A stretch of DNA of 64,000 bases, taken from Raffaelea ambrosiae. Its lineage: Eukaryota; Ascomycota; Sordariomycetes; Ophiostomatales; Ophiostomataceae. Location of the stretch: positions 1,847,337 through 1,911,336 of the forward strand of contig PCDI01000007.1 in the NCBI GenBank assembly GCA_002778195.1. The letters run 5' to 3'. The translations under genes were made by a program, and so were the position numbers. The notes beneath the pieces were generated by a model. That model made no database searches, was not told the DNA's origin, and saw only the letters and a program-made list of their open reading frames with translations. Shown in pieces: positions 23,636 to 34,219 of the stretch. Within the stretch, counting starts at the first letter, position 1. Every line of letters starts with the position of its first letter.

Positions 23636-24816
23636 TCACGGCTCCAGAGGAAGCTTGAACAGACGGATTGCGTTGCCTCGAGCTACAGCATCCTTCTCGG
23701 CAGGTGGCAAGTCTACACTCTTCCACCAGTCCTGGGCCACCTTGATCGAGTCATAGGGATAGTCTAGTTGCCATTAGTCACAGCTCCATGGTAGTTCGAC
23801 CCAGAGGACTCGCCGCATACCAATCGAATACAGACACCGGTCTGCGCCAATTTCGTCGATGCAGAATTTGAGTCCTTGCGTGGAAAAGTTGCCCGAAGTC
23901 GTGATGGAAACATTGTGAGTGAAGTAATACTTGTAGTCCTCTTTTGACGGGCGATTCTTTCGCTTGACTGGCTTGTTGTACCAGTGGTCTGCTCTGACCA
24001 GATTGAAGGGGATCCTGACTCTCGCGTAAGTAGACAGTCCAAAACACCAAAAAAAATAAAAAATAAAAAAAAGCAAGTTTCCACCACCCACCCTTCTCCC
24101 AGATGTCCTGCCACAATTTGCACTTTTGGGAAACGGTCGAGAACTCCACTCGAACAGATGGCATAGATGTGGAAGCTCAGGTCCAGGTGAAACTGGACAC
24201 CAGCCCCGAGCAGGTGGTTGCGGCCTTCGTATTTGCCTCCAGCAGCCAGGTCGGCACCTGTGGCGTAACGCGGGTGCATGTACAACGGTACGTCCAACTC
24301 CTGTACGGTTTCCCAGAATATGTCGTAGTCTTTCTCGTCGTAATATCTGCGTTTGTCTGCGCCCACACTCGTGCCCACACTCTGAAAGTCGTTCAGAATG
24401 GCACCAAACATGCCCAGCTCGCGAACAGCCCGTTTGAGTTCCGCCGCCGCATCGGCCGCGTTGTGCATCGACAGACTGGCCAGGGCACCGAACCGTGCAG
24501 GCTCACGCTTGGCTTCGGCTGCCAGCCAGTCGTTGGCGCGAGTGGCCAGCTTCTTTGCGTCTTCTGGGTCGGCCTCGCCTTGTGGACCGGGGGATGTCAG
24601 AGACAGGAGCATGTACTCGACACCCTCCGCATCCATCTGAGCCAGACGCTGCTCATGGATGTCGAGCAATGATGCTGTCAAGGGGTGGTTTGCACTCGAC
24701 ACTGGTTGTCCAGCGCCATACTGTGGTGCATAGAGAGCAGCATCTCTGGCGTGCCGTTCAGCACCCGTTGGGTCCAAGACAGCCTCCTCAATGGCGATGG
24801 TTCCTCGTGGTGCCAT
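23636..24816 (-). CDS. Amidohydrolase-2 family decarboxylase (2,3-dihydroxybenzoate/gamma-resorcylate decarboxylase-like)
   Basis: Exons 24092-24816, 23821-24014 and 23636-23763 encode 348 residues of the ACMSD superfamily. The N-terminal GTIAIEEA (Glu10, Ala12) replaces the HxH of hydrolases and is the mark of non-oxidative aromatic acid decarboxylases. Further metal or active-site positions are His181 (LYMHPRY), His238 (AGHLGEG) and Asp307 (YSIDYPYD). Members take CO2 off 2,3-dihydroxybenzoate, gamma-resorcylate, salicylate or similar ortho-hydroxy acids, and the reaction can be reversible. Introns 24015-24091 (GTGGGT..GTCAG, with a poly-T tract) and 23764-23820 (GTATGC..CTAG) were placed by phase, and they restore the conserved GHLGEG-IPFNLVRADHW stretch. 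The protein should be cytosolic. It converges on the SnoaL-like gene. Confidence 0.87.
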
Positions 24817-25114
24817 GATTGGTACGCTTCCAAAATTCGGATTTGTATGTTTCACGATTCTGGCCTTTAAGCCAGAAATTCAAAATGCTTTCATGTTTTT
24901 TTTTTTTTTTTGGCGAGACAGCTCATGTAACAATGGCACACAATGTATCCCCTCTTGACGCGGAGGGTCGGCGCTATGCTCCCGAGAAGAGCAACTTCTC
25001 AACACAACTCCAAATTGGAGAAAAACAATAAAAGTAAATATTATTTTCAGGGGTATGTACAATTAAAATAACTCTAAATCTATTAAGTTGGAAAATTGGA
25101 GATGCTGTACAGAC

Positions 25115-25154
<40 letters not shown>

Positions 25155-25224
25155 ATGAGACAGGTTCTGCTACCAGTGATATTGATTGCTGGAGAACACC
25201 ACAGCCAGAAAGGAACTCTCGACT
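24817..25224. other. Intergenic region with a 38-nt poly-A run
   Basis: This is the promoter of the decarboxylase (minus strand) and the 3' side of the MFS gene. It contains a T run at 24898-24911 and an uninterrupted A run of 38 at 25116-25153. No gene was seen. Confidence 0.5.
25116..25153. repeat. Poly-A tract, 38 nt
   Basis: This is the longest homopolymer in the window. No matching target-site duplication is obvious beside it, so it reads as a simple repeat and not clearly as a retroposed tail. Its exact length in an assembly is uncertain. Confidence 0.85.
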
Positions 25225-26850
25225 TTACCTGGTTGCGTACTTGGACATGGCACGCAGTTTTCCACCGTACAGATAGAACAAAATAGGAGCAGGAATGCCA
25301 ATTCCAATACTGATGAATGCCAGCACGCTCGATCCCCAACCATACCCCAGCCGCTGGTAGAGGTACGGCGCAAAGAGGGGGAACGCAAAGCCGGCAAGAC
25401 TGCGGAGAACCACTGCCGCTGCCAGTCCACTGGCCGCATATGTGTGGTACGTGTCAATCATGTACCCCTGCATGCCCTGCAGACAGATCATGGTGCCGCC
25501 CGTCAGAATCATGACGCCAATGTTGGGCATCGCCCAGTGGACGCGTGCTTCCACGCTCCAGCCAAACCAGAAGAGCCCCACGGGCACGAGCACGGCGCCC
25601 AGAAACATGGCCGGGATGCGGAACTCGGGCAAGCCCACGCCGTTGTTTTGCGCCTTGAGGCGTTTGTAGATCTTGTCCACAGCAGCCACTGTGAGCGCAA
25701 TGGCCAGGAACGCGCCGATGGCCAGCGAGATAAAGTTGAGGCCGGCAATCTCCACGCTCTCGTTGTAGATGTCTTGCCAGACGGGTGTGAATGCCACCGT
25801 GATCAGGTAGGTGATGCCGAAGAGGTAGGCCATGTAAAGAGCCACAAGCTGGACAATGGGCTGCGTTGCCAGCATCCGCGATGGGCGGGCCAAGGCGGAT
25901 CCCATTGCACTCAAAAAACTCGTGTCGATGTCGTGCTCTGTGTGGAGGTTGGTGTTGCCGGTCTCCTTCACCAGCCGGTCTCTCTTTCTTTTCAGAAGCG
26001 TGACAGCGTGCGATTCGGGAAGGCAGAAAATGCCGGCGACCTGGACAGTAGCGGCGACAATGCTCGTCGACCAGAACACCCAGCGCCAGGTAGATCGCTC
26101 CGCAATGAAGCCTGCTGCTATGGGACCGACAGCTGGCCCAAGAATGGGCCCGAGCGTGTAGATTCCGATGGCCTTGCCGCGTTGTTCTGGCACCCATATA
26201 TCACTGCCTGAAGTCAGCATCCCAGATTTGCGTGTCTGCCCCCTTACTTTTTCCTGCTCTTTTCTTTTCCTTAGCACGTACCCCAGGACACCACCACCGA
26301 CGGACAATGGTGCGCTGCCTCCAATGCCTGCCAAGAAGCGGAACACAAATAGTTCGGCCGAATTCTGTGCAAAGCCGCATCCCAAGTTCCAGGCGAGGAA
26401 GAAGAAGTTGCTGCATTGCAGCACGAGAGAGCGGCCAAACATTTCCGACAGAGGCCCAAAGAGCAGCGGACCAATGGCGTACCCGAGGACAAAGATGGAC
26501 AGTGCCATTTCGATTTCGATTTTCTTGGTCATGGCCAGATCCTCCCCTACGGTGCCCAAGGCCGGGGCGACCATGGATGAGCCGATGGGAGAGATGAATG
26601 TGAAGAGGGAAACAACCACGGTGACTCGCCATTTCCGGGCAGTCGACCAGTTCTTGGGGTCCTCAGGGTCGTCTGGACCGTCCCAGGTGACCAGGTTCTG
26701 GTCTCTGGGTAACTCACCGCTAGTCTCTGTGGGTGAATTCCAGTCTGATTCGACATCGTGCTGGTTGTTTATCATACCATCCGGAGTATTGTTGCCTTTG
26801 AAGATCGTATCTGGCTTTTGAAGATCCTCCGTTTCGATTGTTGGAGCCAT
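25225..26850 (-). CDS. MFS transporter, DHA1 (drug:H+ antiporter) type
   Basis: Exons 26282-26850 and 25225-26203 encode 515 residues. After a hydrophilic N-terminus, with the entry motif WDGPDDPEDPKNWS typical of fungal DHA1 carriers, come about 12 membrane segments. These include the motif C region (IYTLGPILGPAVGPIAAGFI) in segment 5 and a short cytosolic loop with KKRKRDRL-type basic residues. Such carriers export drugs, toxins and small aromatics at the plasma membrane. The intron (26204-26281, GTACGT..GCAG) is 78 bp with no stop, so an unspliced reading frame stays open but inserts a basic stretch in a loop; splicing restores GGVLGDIWVPEQRG. The start is the ATG of MAPTIETEDL. The gene lies next to regulator 1, in the same direction. 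Confidence 0.87.
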   Translation of the reverse strand: MAPTIETEDLQKPDTIFKGNNTPDGMINNQHDVESDWNSPTETSGELPRDQNLVTWDGPDDPEDPKNWSTARKWRVTVVVSLFTFISPIGSSMVAPALGTVGEDLAMTKKIEIEMALSIFVLGYAIGPLLFGPLSEMFGRSLVLQCSNFFFLAWNLGCGFAQNSAELFVFRFLAGIGGSAPLSVGGGVLGYVLRKRKEQEKVRGQTRKSGMLTSGSDIWVPEQRGKAIGIYTLGPILGPAVGPIAAGFIAERSTWRWVFWSTSIVAATVQVAGIFCLPESHAVTLLKRKRDRLVKETGNTNLHTEHDIDTSFLSAMGSALARPSRMLATQPIVQLVALYMAYLFGITYLITVAFTPVWQDIYNESVEIAGLNFISLAIGAFLAIALTVAAVDKIYKRLKAQNNGVGLPEFRIPAMFLGAVLVPVGLFWFGWSVEARVHWAMPNIGVMILTGGTMICLQGMQGYMIDTYHTYAASGLAAAVVLRSLAGFAFPLFAPYLYQRLGYGWGSSVLAFISIGIGIPAPILFYLYGGKLRAMSKYATR

Positions 26851-27241
26851 CGTCTTCGAGCTTGCATGCTTCGGTAATGACACTTATTCTTTCCATGATA
26901 GCTCTTTTCTCTTGGCTACTCGAGGCTTACATATATATGTATGTCAGTATTGCGATGCAGGTCTTGTCTGGTTATTGCAGCCTTCTCAAAACCCGCCGAA
27001 ACACGATTGTGATGCCTGGTTAAAGCCGCCCTGCCAATCGCGTATTGTGTTCGGCTTTTAACTAGTTAGCACACTGGAAATTTTGTCGGATTTTGGGCTC
27101 TTTGCAGGGGCTGCCAAAATGCGGGCCTAACAACTGCCCTAAATTTCAGCACCAGATTCTGTCGAGTAGAGCAGTTTTATTGGCTATGTAGTACGTAGTA
27201 TTGTTACAGGGGTATTGCACACACACACATATATATATGGG
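26851..27241. other. Intergenic region between regulator 1 and the MFS gene
   Basis: This is the promoter of the MFS gene on the minus strand. It ends in a (CA)n(TA)n repeat at 27218-27239, immediately after the stop codon of regulator 1. No gene was seen. Confidence 0.45.
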
Positions 27242-29788
27242 CTACTCCACCACCGGGTTGCTCCAGTCGTAGCCCGTAAACAGAGGAGTCAAACCACCCA
27301 GCCCTTCGGCCTCGATCTCGTGCATGAACTGCTCCCACTGCATGAGCATTTGCCCTTCCGATATTGGGACGTCATCAATGCAACTGCCCCCAGACACCTC
27401 TTCTGGCAGCAGGCTATTCGTGTCTACACTGGGGGTGGCCAATGCCGGAGTGGCTGCTGTCTCGACTGGCAGGCTGTTCTTGGAAGAAATCATGTGCGAG
27501 AAGAATTCGTGGTCTGAAGCGTTCCGGGTATGGACCGAGCTGGGGGTGAGTGAAGAAGCTGCGGGTGCAGATGTGGGAGGGTTGCTGCACTGGCCCTCTG
27601 CTTCGCCAGAGCCCTGAAGAGCTGCGCTCAGCCTCTGCCGTGTTTGGCGCATCAGCATTGCCAACGGACCGCGCAGGATACCCCCGCTGTACTTGGCAAT
27701 GAGCGCCTCGTGCTGCTCATACAGTTCTTCCAGAAGCGACCACGAATGGCGCACGAGTTCGACATCAGGACAGTCGTAGCAGCCTCTGATGGCAATGGCC
27801 AGAACAGGCCACGGAATCGTGATATACCAGCTGAAACCTTCGCCGCGGGGATCTGTGAACATGGTCCGGGCCTTGTCCAGCATGCGTATGGCGAGCCGAA
27901 GCTTCTCTGTCTGGTCTGGGTTTCGAACGGGCACAATGGTCGATGTCGGAGGCAATGGAGGGAGTCTGGACAGGGTGAGTCGTGCGCCGGCTACAAAACA
28001 CTGCGTCCCGTGCCACGTGAACCAGGAATATGCAGATTCTTCTGGGTCGCAAAAGCGCAGAAGCGTCAGGACCTCATCTTCGAATTTACGAAGCTGCATA
28101 TGACAGGCCTCGAGGCCGGACACACCGCTCTGGGGAAAGAGGAGTCGGATCATCTCTTCGTCTGGGGACAGCCCCGGCAGGCCCTGGATTTGCTTGCTTT
28201 CTTTCTGCATCATGATGGACGACAGCCGGCCGTTCATCTGCATCTTGTACGTCATAAAGGCAAAAGTAGTGTCGGTCAGGTCTTCCCTGTCTGGGATGGG
28301 TTCCTGTGTGAATTCGTCAAAATCAGAGTCGTTGACGTGTGCGGGAAAGGCGACGTTGGTGACGTCCGCGAGGCTGATCAGGGGCTCAGAAGCCTGGAAC
28401 ACCGATGCCTGCACGTCAATCAGGCAGAGTGTGTACCACAGGCGGCGTCGCATCTGAATTTCGAAGAAGGAGAATTTCTTGTCGTCTTCGCCTTCCAAGT
28501 CGATATGGAGGCGCATGAAACGGCCAATCCTGACGGCGACGGCTAGTAATGTAGCCACAGCCCGCGAGCGGTCATCTGTTCGTCTCGCTGCCTGAATTGT
28601 GTTTGATGTTAGCCCCCCCTCCACAAGCCCAACAAAGGTCGAAAACCGTCAGACACATACTAGATACAAGGCAAATGCTTGGAGTACAACGATATCACGG
28701 GTTGTCAATAGACCAGAGCGTGCAATTGCGTCCTCAGACATCTTGCCAAAGTATGGAAGAACTACCGATTTGCTCTTCTTGAGGAGTTTCATGCACTGGC
28801 TCTCAGACATAGAGTTGACGGCAGCATAGAACATGGCCGATCGAAGCGCATCGAGTGCAGGGTCCCCGTTGGCATGGCTGTGGTACCCCTGATTCAGTTG
28901 TAGCCATTTCTTTACCGATGGCCGGTGAAGGATTTTGATAACAGGGTCGACCTGGGTCAGGTACACGTCGCAGAGCTGTAGCGTGACGGCCCGGCTGTCC
29001 AGGTCGACCAAGCTTGCCGATGGTCGGTGGCCTGCCTCCCCCAAACCAAAGCCGATCATTTGCAACCGGCCATCAATCTGTCCGGCTTGTGATGGGTCAG
29101 GGGCCTGGATAATGTCCTCCTCAAACCCAGGAGAGTGGCATTCGATCACCGTGCGAAGATCGTGGACCTACGAGTTTCGCCGTGTAAGAATGGCGGCCGT
29201 ACCTTCACCGGGCTGCATAGTCTCTTACCTCTTTCACCAGTTCGGACCAAAATACTGTCGTTGTATGGCCGATACCGGCTGCCAATCCAGCCACAGATGC
29301 CCGATCGTGGCCAGAGCCTGGCCTTTGCGGGCTGACAGACAGAGACTGGAGACGCTGTTGGACTACGCCTCCGTCACTTGCGACAGCCTCTTCCTGCATC
29401 TCTGCATCACGCATGCCAGTCACAAGCGACTCCAATCGCCGGAGCCGGGCCTTGATGTCGTCGTCATCCTGGACACCTGGCCGCCGGCTGGCTGTTTTGG
29501 CTGACGTTGTTGCGTCCGGCCGAGGACGCACGGCATGACGGCCTCGGGGCAGCCGCGGCCGGAAAATGGCCTTGCAGGGCAGACCGGCCGTGGCACAGTT
29601 TGTGCATGGCTCGAGCTTGTCACATTTGATCTTGCGTTCCCGACAGTTGCTGTACAGGGTCAGTCTTGGGGAGCTAGGCAATGGCAGTTTCTTGTGCTTA
29701 TCATTGAGGACACGGACTTGCAGCTGAGCTGAGGCGTGGGTTTTGTCCCGCCCGGGCCACGCAGCCTCGGTGTGGACAGCGACGCCAT
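27242..29788 (-). CDS. Zn2Cys6 transcription factor 1
   Basis: Exons 29718-29788, 29229-29649, 28661-29167 and 27242-28591 encode 782 residues. The zinc cluster is assembled across the first intron: SC-NN-CRERKIKC-DKLEP-CTN-CATAGLPC, that is C-x2-C-x6-C-x5-C-x2-C-x6-C. The first Cys lies in exon 1 (TGC AA, then GTCCGT donor) and the rest in exon 2. A heptad-like linker (DDIKARLRRLESLV) suits dimerisation. The middle holds a fungal-specific TF domain (LCDVYLTQVDPVIKILHRP; RRRLWYTLCLIDVQAS near residue 370), followed by an acidic, Ser/Thr-rich tail. It should be a nuclear DNA-binding regulator. Its position directly upstream of the transporter and inside the block makes it a candidate pathway regulator. 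The donor of intron 1 is not a perfect consensus but is the only one that completes the cluster. Confidence 0.87.
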
Positions 29789-30766
29789 AGTGCTACTGAT
29801 CACGGAGCGAGAGCGGTTTCTATTTGTAAATTGGTAGAAAGCTTGCAGCGTTTGTGACTGCGGAGGGTGCGATTCTCACCGTCCTTCAGGGGACCGGAGT
29901 GTTGGAACGGGGCCCAAATTCACACACACGTGACGATTTCAAGATTCCGCCACCGTGTCGATCTATCATGCAAACTGCGGAATTCGAACTGTGGGTACCC
30001 ATTGGCGACTACAGTCTCCGCTGAAGGTAACAATAAGACGGCGCAGCTTTCTGGCCGCAGGCATCCGCCCATTGGTGCTCCTCGGAACAGAAACTGTCCT
30101 TCTCTCGCCCGATGACTCGTGTCTGAACAGAAAACCCCAAGCTTCTAAGCGCGACATCAACTCCGCTTAACCAGAGGCTCTTCCTTCAATTTCCTTCTTG
30201 AGCACTCTGGCTACCGATCTGCTGCAAGACCAGGCCGCAGCAATCCTCTAAGCTGCTGCTAGTGGAGCTGACCACAATAGCGTGGGTAGTCGGCCGAACG
30301 GGCTTCTCTGTCCTCGAAGAAGGCAAGGGAATCTCCGTCAGCCAAAGTCCGTTGGTCGTCCGTTGGCGGTAGAGCTATGCCACGTCGCTGGCTCCGCAGA
30401 GGCGTTTTCTACTTTGTAATCGGACCTGGACAAAATCCGAATCACCGGTCCGAGACTTGACGTACCATTATTTAAATGCATGTTGCCTAGCCAGAGCCAA
30501 GCCTTTGTCCAGCGTTTTCTGATAGCATGTGCTATCAATAAGGACGTTCTTCCCCTGCCAGGAGGACGCGACGTAAAGCCACTGGAAGCTGTAGGCCAGC
30601 TTAGCCGACTCGCCAAAGGGCTGGCCGTTGTCGAGAAAAAAAGAAAGACCGGATGGACTTCTAACACTGAAAATTAACAGGTGTCTGTTTTGTTTATTCG
30701 CTTTCCTAGTGTATCTCATTCTGTAGTGCAACGCTACTTTTCACCAAACACAGTCCCCTTCTCGGC
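29789..30766. other. Intergenic region, no supported gene
   Basis: About 1 kb upstream of regulator 1 and downstream of the acyltransferase-like gene. A minus-strand frame at 30468-30731 looks faintly protein-like but has no recognised domain, and I do not call it. Confidence 0.4.
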
Positions 30767-31825
30767 CTACACGCGCAGCCTCCAGTTCTCCGCAACCAGA
30801 AACTGTGCAAAGGCAACTACCGCTGCCGACGTGCCCAGGCTCATGATGAAATCGGCTACGGGCGCGGGGACCACCTTTTTCAGGTAGTAGAGGCCGCTCT
30901 CCCAGAGGCTGTTTTCACCGCCAAACTTGAGCGTCGTGGACAGAAGGTACGAGAAGATGAAGGACTCCAGAGAACGCTGGCCCGCCGCCTGCAGTGGACG
31001 CAGTACCGCCGCCGGTAGGTATGGAATGGCCTGGGCGACGGCGAGGTACTTGAGCATGGCGGTGCCCGCTGTGACAAGCACAAACGAGGGCGTCCAGAGC
31101 GTCTTGGAGATGGGCGCGTACTTGGGCAGCCCAAAGTGGAGCGCCTCGCCGGCGCCAATCAGGCCCACCGCCGCGGCCGCTTTCTGGACAGCTGACAGGC
31201 CCGCCGATTCGTTGAACCACCGGCCCAGCAGCATGGTGACGGCCGTCGGCAGCGCGCCCAGCAGGCCCTCTGGATCACAGTCGGCGCGGTACAGCCGGCG
31301 GCGGCCAAACACCAAAGTATCCAGGCGCGTCTGTGCCGTGCCGCTGGCATCAGCCGATGCTGCAGTGGTTGCAAAATCCGGGTGGGCGAGCGGGTTGTTC
31401 GCAAGAGTCTTCTGGTCGGTGGCGGCAAACGTGATCACGTACCACTCGGCAATCAGCGGCAGGCCGCACAGCTTCTGCAGGAGAGAAAAGTAAGGGGAGC
31501 TGGCGATCCAGCCCGCCAGCCCCAGACGCTGGAGTACACTAGGCCCGCGCACTGTCTCGTTCTTGTTGACAATGGCTGAAAAAAAGTTCAGGCCCATCCC
31601 CAGGCGCGAGAGCCGTGCGGCACGGTAACCCGACATGGGCGACATGCCAGCCAGGAAGGCAAAGCAGGGAAAGACAGTGTCGGCATAGGTGAATTGGCCG
31701 ACGTAGCCGGAGTGGTTGGTCCATGGCAGGTTGCTGTTATTGACAAAGGTCATCTCCAGGCTGGTGAGGCCCCGGACAACATCGCGGGTGATGTCGCGGG
31801 ACCCCATTGTTGGTGGTATGCTCAT
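30767..31825 (-). CDS. HGSNAT/DUF5009-like membrane acyltransferase
   Basis: This single-exon gene encodes 352 residues. The N-terminal RDVVRGLTSLEMTFVNN and the central DPEGLLGALPTAVTMLLGRW are characteristic of the heparan-alpha-glucosaminide N-acetyltransferase/DUF5009 group of membrane acyltransferases, found in bacteria, fungi and animals. Several hydrophobic segments are visible (around TVFPCFAFLAG, AVTMLLG, FVLVTAGTAMLKYLAVA and the C-terminal FIMSLGTSAAVVAFAQF), so about 7-9 membrane helices are likely. In animals the family moves acetyl groups from cytosolic acetyl-CoA to a sugar on the lumenal side. Fungi lack heparan sulphate, so the substrate here is unknown. It lies between regulator 1 and the aldehyde dehydrogenase, all on the minus strand. 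The sequence was checked for introns and none is needed. Confidence 0.78.
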   Translation of the reverse strand: MSIPPTMGSRDITRDVVRGLTSLEMTFVNNSNLPWTNHSGYVGQFTYADTVFPCFAFLAGMSPMSGYRAARLSRLGMGLNFFSAIVNKNETVRGPSVLQRLGLAGWIASSPYFSLLQKLCGLPLIAEWYVITFAATDQKTLANNPLAHPDFATTAASADASGTAQTRLDTLVFGRRRLYRADCDPEGLLGALPTAVTMLLGRWFNESAGLSAVQKAAAAVGLIGAGEALHFGLPKYAPISKTLWTPSFVLVTAGTAMLKYLAVAQAIPYLPAAVLRPLQAAGQRSLESFIFSYLLSTTLKFGGENSLWESGLYYLKKVVPAPVADFIMSLGTSAAVVAFAQFLVAENWRLRV

Positions 31826-32510
31826 GGTCGATCAGCGTTGTGTTGCGGAAGCTCTGGGGTCACGGACAGGGGCAGAGCGATCTTCCACCGGGCTCTCAAC
31901 CGAAGACGGAAAAGACGTCGCTGAAGAAGATAGTTGGTCGTTATCGTCGAATTTCGTGGAGTTCATGGAGGGGCCAAATGGCGACCAATGGGGCGAGGGG
32001 TTGTTTCAGGGATAGCTCTTAATACTCGCTAAACCCGGGCAGCAACGAGCATAGACGGGACGGACGCCGTGGCCAGAATGGTCTGCTTTGGGACGAAGAG
32101 ACGTGCAGAAGAGGTGGTGTCTTCATAAGATATCTTGTTCCTAAGCAAAAGCAAAATGCAAAGTAGGCTCAATTTCGCCGGTGGTTGGAAGAAACGCGGA
32201 CAAATAGAAACGGAAGGAGTAATCGGACAAGCCCAGCAGCATTGGCTAAATGGGAAGGAACAGGAATTGCAAATGTCGGAGATTTATGGGGCTTTCCCAG
32301 GCTAAGATGCGCAGCTAAGGAAAGGCTACGAAAGCGAACGAGCAGCAGCGTCCACGAACAGCAGAAAGAACACCAACTACGAAAACATGCATCCGCCACA
32401 CGAGCCAAACTAACGGGCAGGACAACGTTACATCATTTCGCTCTCGGCCTGCCGTGCCAGTGTCTGTATCGGTTGCACGCATTCGCGACGGCTTTTTTTC
32501 AATTTTTTTT
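31826..32510. other. Intergenic region
   Basis: This is the promoter of the acyltransferase-like gene (minus) and the 3' side of the aldehyde dehydrogenase gene. No other gene or repeat was recognised. Confidence 0.4.
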
Positions 32511-34219
32511 TCAGGCACTGTCGATCCGCATGAGGATGCTCTTCGTCTCCAAAAAGTTGTCCATGCTGTACAGCCAGCCCTCGCGGCCCTGGCCCGACGA
32601 CTTGTAGCCGCCAAAGGGCAGGTCGCGGCCCGTTGACGGGCTGGTGACGTTGATCCCGACGTAGCCGCTCTCGAACGCCTGGGCGACCCGCATGGCCCGG
32701 CTCAGGTCGCGCGTGTACACGGACGCGTACAGGCCGTACTCGGTGTCGTTGGCCTTGGCCAGGGCCTCCTTCTCGCTGACAAACGTGTTGATGCTCACGA
32801 CGGGCCCAAAGATCTCGTCCTTCATGATGCGCGCGTCCTCGGGCGTGTCGCGGAAGACGGTCGGCTCGACAAAGTAGCCGCCGCGCTGGTCCAGGGTGCC
32901 GTGCCCGCCGGCGGCCAGCGTGGCGCCCGACTGGCGGCCGTCTTCCAAGAAGCCGGTGACGGTCTTGTACTGGGCCTCGTCGGCCTGCGGGCCGTGGGTG
33001 ACGCCGTGCTCGAGCGGGTTGCCCGGCTTGGTCCGGGCGGCGAGGTGCTGGATGAACAGCTTGGAGAAGGCGTCCGCGACGGCCTTCTCGACATACACGC
33101 GCGAACTGGCCATGCAGGCCTGGCCCGACATGGCCTGGATGCTCGCAGCGAGGTCGGCCGCGGCGCGGTCGAGGTCGGCGTCGGCAAAGACGAGGGCCGG
33201 CGACTTGCCGCCCAGCTCGAGGGTGACCTTTTTCAGGTTGGACTTGGCGGCGGCTTCCTGGATGCTCCGTCCTGTGCGGCTGCTGCCCGTGAAGGACAGG
33301 GCGCGGACGTCCATATGCCGCGCCAGCAGGGCGCCGCTGGGCTGGCCGTGGCCCGAGAGAATGTTGAACACGCCCGGGGGGAACCCGGCCTCCACCACCA
33401 GCTCGGCCACGCGGGCCGACGTCAGCGGCGCCTTCTCGCTCGACTTGAGCACCAGCGTGTTGCCGGCCATGAGCGCCGGGGCCGACTTGTTGGCGAGGAA
33501 GTACACGGGCACGTTCCAGGGGATGATGCAGGCGACCACGCCGAAGGGCTGGCGGAGCGTCATGGTGACAAAGCCGGGCGTGTTGGTGCTGGAGTGGCCC
33601 TGGATCTGCGACCAGGCCTCGGCATAATGGTCGTAGGTCTCGGCGGCAGCATAGGCGTGGAAGTAGCCGTCAATGGGCACGCCCATGGACTGCGCCTCGA
33701 GCTCGGCAAGCTCGTCGTTGTGCTTGCGAAGCAGGGCGGCCAGCTTGCGGAAGCAGACGGCGCGCTCGGCCGGGTCGAGCGCCGACCAGGCCGGGAAGGC
33801 GGCCTTCGCAGCAGCTACAGCAGCGTTGGTGTCGTCTTCGGTGGCCTCGGGAACTGGCCAAAGGGGAGTGGTCAGAAACAAAAGCGCTACTCAAGGACAC
33901 CACAAAAAAAAAAAAAAAGAACTGCCACGGCCTACCGTCGGCAACCTTTTCGCGAGTCGCCGGGTTGTACAGCGGAAACGTCTTCTTGTCCGAGGCTTCA
34001 ACGAACTACTCGCAAGTGCCGAGTTGTTCCAGCACCCGTTAGCGGAAATGCGGCATTTGTTTGCGCTCAGGGAGGTTCCTTTTTGGGGGGGGAGGCCCTC
34101 ATGCCCGCCCGTCTTTTTGGCTTCTATGTGTTGTCTTGCTTCTTCTCAGCTGGCCAGCCGCCAGCAAAGGCACTCACCTCGCCGTTGATCAGGAGCCGAG
34201 GCTGGAACGAGACAACCAT
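32511..34219 (-). CDS. NAD(P)-dependent aldehyde dehydrogenase (aromatic/salicylaldehyde type)
   Basis: Exons 34178-34219, 33936-34005 and 32511-33853 encode 484 residues. Catalytic residues are present: Asn151 (PWNVP), Glu250 (VTLELGGKSP) and the nucleophile Cys284 (GQACMASS). EIFGPVV and the usual C-terminal YKSSGQGREG are also present. Length and N-terminus (MVVSFQPRLLINGE, then FVEASDKKTFPLYNPATREK) fit ALDH proteins that oxidise an aldehyde to an acid with NAD(P)+, cytosolic since no targeting signal is seen. Introns: 34006-34177 (GTGAGT..GTAG, 172 bp) and 33854-33935 (GTAGGC..CCAG, containing a 15-nt A/T run). Without the two small 5' exons the protein would lack its first strand. The enzyme would take the aldehydes released by the oxygenase. 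It is divergent from regulator 2 across 1.3 kb. Confidence 0.9.

Noticed and set aside
25116..25153. Poly-A tail of a retrotransposon
   Set aside because: No reverse transcriptase, no element body and no target-site duplication seen on either side.
30468..30731. 87-codon minus frame with a faint protein look
   Set aside because: No domain, no supported start context or introns, and too short to call.
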